A stretch of DNA of 64,000 bases from Pantoea deleyi (lineage in GTDB: Bacteria > Pseudomonadota > Gammaproteobacteria > Enterobacterales > Enterobacteriaceae). The notes beneath the pieces were generated by a model. It was not told the origin of the DNA. It worked only from the letters and a program-made list of their open reading frames with translations, and made no database searches. This document shows, in pieces, positions 60,259 to 64,000 of the stretch; the stretch's first letter is position 1; the number at the start of each line of letters is the position of its first letter. The stretch is taken from positions 1,240,001-1,304,000 of the forward strand of contig NZ_CP071405.1 in NCBI RefSeq assembly GCF_022647325.1, in the 5' to 3' direction. A program made the translations under genes and the position numbers.

Positions 60259-61413
60259 TTATCGCGCAACTTTTCGCGCACTGGCGGCTACCGCTAACAG
60301 CAACAGGGCGATAACTAAAAATGCACCACTGAGGCTGATCCATTGCGAAATGAATCCGATTAAAGCCGGACCTGAGAGAATACCCGCATATCCCAGCGTT
60401 GTCATGGCAGAAATCGCCAGGTTTGCAGGCATATCCTGTTGATTCCCGGCAGCATTGAACAACATCGGCACCGTATTAGACAAACCAAAGCCGACCAGCA
60501 GGAAGGCGAGAAGGGCGATCTCCGGCCACGGCAGCCAGACGGCCAGGGTCATGCCCGCCGCGGCGGTCAGCGCACCCGTCAGCATCACCGGATAGCGGCC
60601 AAAGCGTGCGATGACCTTATCGCCGCTGAAACGACCCAGCGTCATCGCCACCGAGAAGATCGCATAGCCCAGTCCGGCGTAAGCCGGCGTCATCGCCGGA
60701 TTCTGCAGCAGCAGCAGTGCGCCCCAGTCCAGTACGGCGCCCTCCGCCAGAAACAGGATAAAGCAGAGCAGGCCAAGAAACGCGACCCAGCCGCGCGGGA
60801 CCACCAGCCAGGGCTGATCGGGCTGGTGCAGGCGCTCGTTCATTAATACCGGCAGTCGCCACAGCAGCAGGATCAGCATGACCGCCATCACCACCAGCGT
60901 AGCGGCCAGCGGGGTAAAGGACTGGCTCAGCAGCAGGCTGACCGTGCCCGCGCCCAGAATGCCGCCCAGGCTAAAGAAGCCGTGAAAGCCGGACATCATC
61001 GGCTTTTCCGCCGCCTGTTCGACCTGCACCGCCTGATAGTTCATCGCCACATCCAGCATGCCCAGCCCGGCACCAAACAGCATCAGCGCCGCCGCCATCA
61101 CCAGATGCGAGTCAGCGGTTGCCAGCAGCGGCATCATCAGCAGCACTAACAGCGTCGAAAAGGCCATCACCCGGCGGCAGCCGAACCGTGCCACCAGCGT
61201 GCCGGTGACGGGCATGGCGGCCAGGGATCCGATCCCCAGACAGAGCAGCAATGCCCCCAGAGACGCGCCGCTGAGCTGCAGGCGATCGCGGGCAAACGGA
61301 ACCAGCGGTGCCCAGGCGGACATCCCTAAACCGTTGATCAAAAAGATGGTGCGCGTGCCCCAGTTCAGGCGGCTCTGCTGTTTATGTTGTTGTGCAGCGT
61401 CCAGTGCGGTCAT
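60259..61413 (-). CDS. MFS transporter (YbjJ-like)
   Basis: 384 aa with about 12 hydrophobic segments. GTLVARFGCRRVMAF is the loop 2-3 MFS motif. MMSGFHGFFSLGGILGAG and FAEGAVLDWGALLL resemble E. coli YbjJ and the fucose-permease-like branch. Substrate unknown. The stop lies 19 bases upstream of the rcsD start, on the same strand, so read-through from it into rcsDB is possible. Divergent from the adhesin gene. Confidence 0.8.
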   Translation of the reverse strand: MTALDAAQQHKQQSRLNWGTRTIFLINGLGMSAWAPLVPFARDRLQLSGASLGALLLCLGIGSLAAMPVTGTLVARFGCRRVMAFSTLLVLLMMPLLATADSHLVMAAALMLFGAGLGMLDVAMNYQAVQVEQAAEKPMMSGFHGFFSLGGILGAGTVSLLLSQSFTPLAATLVVMAVMLILLLWRLPVLMNERLHQPDQPWLVVPRGWVAFLGLLCFILFLAEGAVLDWGALLLLQNPAMTPAYAGLGYAIFSVAMTLGRFSGDKVIARFGRYPVMLTGALTAAAGMTLAVWLPWPEIALLAFLLVGFGLSNTVPMLFNAAGNQQDMPANLAISAMTTLGYAGILSGPALIGFISQWISLSGAFLVIALLLLAVAASARKVAR

Positions 61414-62150
61414 AGGTCAGATTCATCAAAGGTAAAGCGGAAAAGTGTAGCACTGGCCGTGAGTGAGCGGCCCTTGCACCTCTTATCAGAAGTCGTGCAG
61501 CAACATCGTATAAATCATAAAGCCGGGAGTTTACCGACTTTTATTGCGCCGCGAATTTTTTCCAGAACTTTCCTGGCATCAGTCGGCGGTGCGCCTGTCG
61601 ACTTAACGCAAATTTCCTGCTCGCTTTGAACGGGTTAACGGCGGCCAGCGAAAAAAGGGCCACCAATAAATGCTGGCCGACTCGCATATTTAACAAATTT
61701 TTTAACGCGCTATAAAGTTTCTGAAACGCGGGTTTGTTCACCTTTTTACATCATTTATGGAAACAGTCAGCAATAAATTGACATGAAAAAACAAGAGGGA
61801 AGCGCATTTTCAGAAAACGTTTTTCCACATTTCGCTTATGTAAAAAGTATTAAATCATAATGAAATCTGCACATTGAAATTGATTTTTCATCGGGCTACG
61901 CTAAAAATCAATCAGTCAGAACCGTTACGTTACCCGCGAGTCTGTACGAAAACTCCAACAAAAAAATAGCGACACTTCCCGTAATGATTCGGGTCTTTGC
62001 CGTAGTTTTGCTGCGCCGTTTCTCCGGCCACCAGGTGGATATGCCTTCCGTTTCCGGGAGGACAACCTACATGTGAATTTCATAAGCATAAAAATAATTT
62101 ATGTTTATGGATTCAGTATATTAGCCAGTCTGGTGGAATAGAGGTTAAAA
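61414..62150. promoter_or_regulatory. AT-rich region and structured leader upstream of the adhesin gene
   Basis: 737 bp with no supported gene. The 61690-61920 stretch is strongly AT-rich, as in H-NS-silenced promoters. Near the gene three hairpins follow each other: CCCG/CGGG (61978-61993), CCACC/GGTGG (62028-62038) and CCTTCC/GGGAGG (62044-62061). They could form a translation-controlling leader. No match to a known riboswitch was recognised. Confidence 0.5.
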
Positions 62151-64000
62151 ATGGCAGAACTCACGCAAGGCCGTGTAGACATTATCTCGCGCGAAAATGG
62201 CACGCTCATCTCGCAATCTGTTGGCGGTTCATCCCAATCCATTAACCTCACCGAGCCCAGCGTCGTGCGTATCAACGGCACGCGCGCTCTGGTCACCCAG
62301 TATGAGCGGCAGGGCAACGACCTGGTGCTGCACATGCGCGATGGCAGCACCGTTCGCTATCAGAAATTCTTTCTGGACGACGCTGATGGCCAGCACAGCG
62401 AGCTGGTGTTCGACGATGGCGTCAATCCGCCGGAACATGCGCTTTTTCCGCAGACCGCCGAGAGCGCTGAACTGGCCTCCAGTTCGGTTACGCCAACCTA
62501 TGAATCCCTGGACAGCGTAGAGCCGCTGCTGCTGGCCGATAACACCAACACTTCGATGGGCGTGATCACGGCGGGCGGTCTGGGTGTGCTGGGCTTAGCC
62601 GGACTGGCCGTGGGCTTAGGCGGTGGTGGTGGCGGCGGTGGCGGGGGGAACGGTGGCGGCAGCGATCCCGGAACCCCGGTCACGCCAGGCACCCCCGCCA
62701 TCACCCTGAACGCCTTTGCCGGCGATGGCGTACTGGATAACGCCGAAAAAACCAGCGATCAGGTGGTGAGCGGAACCACCAGCAATGTCGAAGCGGGCCA
62801 GATTGTCACCGTGACGCTGGGCGGCCAGACCTACACCACTCCCGTCGGCGCGGACGGCAGCTGGAGCGTCACTATTCCGGCCGCCGCGCTGGCGGCCCTC
62901 CCGGCGGGCTCCACCACCATCGATGTCAGCGTCACCAACGGCGCAGGCACGACGGCGAACGGCAGCCTGCCCGTCACCGTGGCCGCACCGGATCCCGGCA
63001 CGCCCGCCACACCCGCTATCAGCCTCAATCCGTTTGCCGGCGACAATCTGCTGGATAACAACGAGAAAACCTCACCGCAGACCCTCTCCGGCAGCACCAG
63101 TAACGTCGAGGCCGGGCAGATCGTGACGGTCACCCTGGGCGGTCAGACCTATAACGCCACCGTGGGCGCAGATGGCAGCTGGAGTGTCTCCATTCCGGCC
63201 GCCGCCCTCTCCGCGCTGGCCGCAGGCAGCAGCACCATCAACGTCAGCGTCACCAGCGCCGCCGGCACCACGGCATCCGCCAGCCTGGGCATTCAGGTGC
63301 AGGCCCCTGATACCACGCCTGGTGTGCCAGCCCTGACCATCGCACCGTTTACCGGCGATGACGTGCTGAGCAACGCCGAAAAAACTACGCCGCAGACGCT
63401 CTCCGGCAGCACCAGCAACGTCGAGGCCGGCCAGGTCGTGACGGTCACTCTGGGCGGGCAGAGCTACAGCGGCAGCGTCGCGGCCGACGGCAGCTGGAGC
63501 ATCACCGTGCCTGCCGATGCGCTGGCGGCACTCGCCTCCGGCACCACCACCGCCACGGCCACCGTCACCAGCCAGGCGGGCAGCGTCGCCAGCGGCAGCC
63601 TGACCTTTACCGTCGAGGCACCGGTGACGCAGCCGGGCACGCCGGTTATCACCATCGATCAGTTTGCGGGGGATGACATCCTCAGCAACAGCGAGAAAAA
63701 CAGCGACCAGCTGCTGAGCGGCAGCACCGCCAATGTGGAGGCGGGGCAGGTTGTGACCATCACGCTGGGCGATCAGACCTACAGCGCGGTGGTGGATGCG
63801 CAGGGCAACTGGAGCGTCACGCTCTCGTCTGCGGCGCTGAATACCCTGGCCGCCGGATCGATCGCAATCTCCGCCGTCGTGACTAACCAGGCGGGCACCG
63901 AGGCCAGCGAAAACCGCACCATCAGCGTCGATACGCCGGTAGTGACCGGCCCGCCAGCGATCACGCTGGATGACTTTACCGGCGATAACCAGCTGAGCAA
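62151..64000 (+). CDS. BapA-like giant repetitive adhesin, N-terminal part
   Basis: Open from ATG 62151 (GAGG upstream) to the window edge, 616 residues and no stop. N-terminal about 125 residues resemble the BapA prefix domain (QGNDLVLHMRDGSTVRYQKFFLDD). Then comes a hydrophobic stretch (MGVITAGGLGVLGLAGLAVGLGG, about 136-158), a run of ten glycines, and a PGTP linker. From about residue 184, Ig-like repeats of 104-106 residues follow. Known relatives are type I-secreted biofilm adhesins held at the outer membrane; here the C-terminal secretion signal and transporter lie beyond the window. Repeats are rich in Gly, Ser, Thr and Val and contain no Cys. Confidence 0.85.
   Translation, partial: MAELTQGRVDIISRENGTLISQSVGGSSQSINLTEPSVVRINGTRALVTQYERQGNDLVLHMRDGSTVRYQKFFLDDADGQHSELVFDDGVNPPEHALFPQTAESAELASSSVTPTYESLDSVEPLLLADNTNTSMGVITAGGLGVLGLAGLAVGLGGGGGGGGGGNGGGSDPGTPVTPGTPAITLNAFAGDGVLDNAEKTSDQVVSGTTSNVEAGQIVTVTLGGQTYTTPVGADGSWSVTIPAAALAALPAGSTTIDVSVTNGAGTTANGSLPVTVAAPDPGTPATPAISLNPFAGDNLLDNNEKTSPQTLSGSTSNVEAGQIVTVTLGGQTYNATVGADGSWSVSIPAAALSALAAGSSTINVSVTSAAGTTASASLGIQVQAPDTTPGVPALTIAPFTGDDVLSNAEKTTPQTLSGSTSNVEAGQVVTVTLGGQSYSGSVAADGSWSITVPADALAALASGTTTATATVTSQAGSVASGSLTFTVEAPVTQPGTPVITIDQFAGDDILSNSEKNSDQLLSGSTANVEAGQVVTITLGDQTYSAVVDAQGNWSVTLSSAALNTLAAGSIAISAVVTNQAGTEASENRTISVDTPVVTGPPAITLDDFTGDNQLS
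62700..64000 (+). repeat. Tandem Ig-like repeats in the adhesin (about 315 bp each)
   Basis: Repeat starts at 62700, 63018, 63333, 63648 and 63960 (106, 105, 105 and 104 codons). Each begins with a version of ITLxxFAGDxxLxNxEK and contains SGxTxNVEAGQxVTVTLGGQxY and GSWSV. Four are complete and the fifth is cut by the window edge. Confidence 0.9.

Noticed and set aside
61978..62061. Cyclic-di-GMP (GEMM) riboswitch ahead of the adhesin
   Set aside because: The hairpins do not show the GEMM conserved internal sequences as I know them.

Overview
The window looks like a chromosomal segment of an enterobacterium of the Erwiniaceae, most likely Pantoea. The proteins are close to E. coli K-12 homologues in length and motif, and gene order largely follows the E. 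coli min 50-52 region (folC-dedD-cvpA-purF-ubiX-his transport; pta-ackA; alaA-lrhA-nuo; nrdAB; ubiG-gyrA; rcsCBD). Species assignment is inference from recalled homologues; no database search was possible.

Layout. 1-4.1 kb: end of folC, then dedD, the PurR-controlled cvpA-purF pair, and ubiX. 4.3-7.5 kb: a histidine/basic amino-acid ABC transporter (one periplasmic binding protein plus hisQMP) behind a nitrogen-type sigma-54 promoter with NtrC-like palindromes. 7.6-12.9 kb: a D-arabinitol catabolic cluster, dalR divergent from dalDKT, placed between hisP and yfcH, which as I recall are neighbours in E. coli. 12.9-22.8 kb: housekeeping genes yfcH, yfcF, yfcD, pta, ackA, yfbV, yfbU, hxpA, yfbR, alaA. 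23.8-40.5 kb: lrhA and the 13-gene nuo operon for NADH:quinone oxidoreductase. 40.6-44.8 kb: elaA, opgD, elaB, yfaY. 44.9-49.9 kb: yfaE, nrdB, nrdA (ribonucleotide reductase, with DnaA and NrdR sites upstream) and ubiG. 50.0-60.2 kb: gyrA, then a five-unit 178-bp tandem repeat array, then the Rcs phosphorelay (rcsC convergent with rcsDB). 60.3-64 kb: an MFS transporter and the start of a very large BapA-like repetitive adhesin that runs off the window.

How the genes work together. Central metabolism (acetate overflow by Pta-AckA, respiration by Nuo, purine and deoxynucleotide synthesis), envelope functions (OpgD glucans, DedD division, Rcs envelope stress signalling) and accessory functions (arabitol use, giant adhesin) are interleaved. 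LrhA, RcsB and the adhesin would together bear on the motile-to-sessile switch; this is known for the regulators and inferred for the adhesin.

The least explained structure is the noncoding array at about 52812-53702: five near-identical 178-bp units, each with a 58-nt invariant core forming two hairpins, outer complementary arms and G-rich junctions, followed by a decayed copy. Other accessory signals are a 126-bp ERIC-like palindromic element inside the nuo operon (nuoL-nuoM spacer), a 22-bp perfect palindrome upstream of nuoA, and a structured leader ahead of the adhesin gene.
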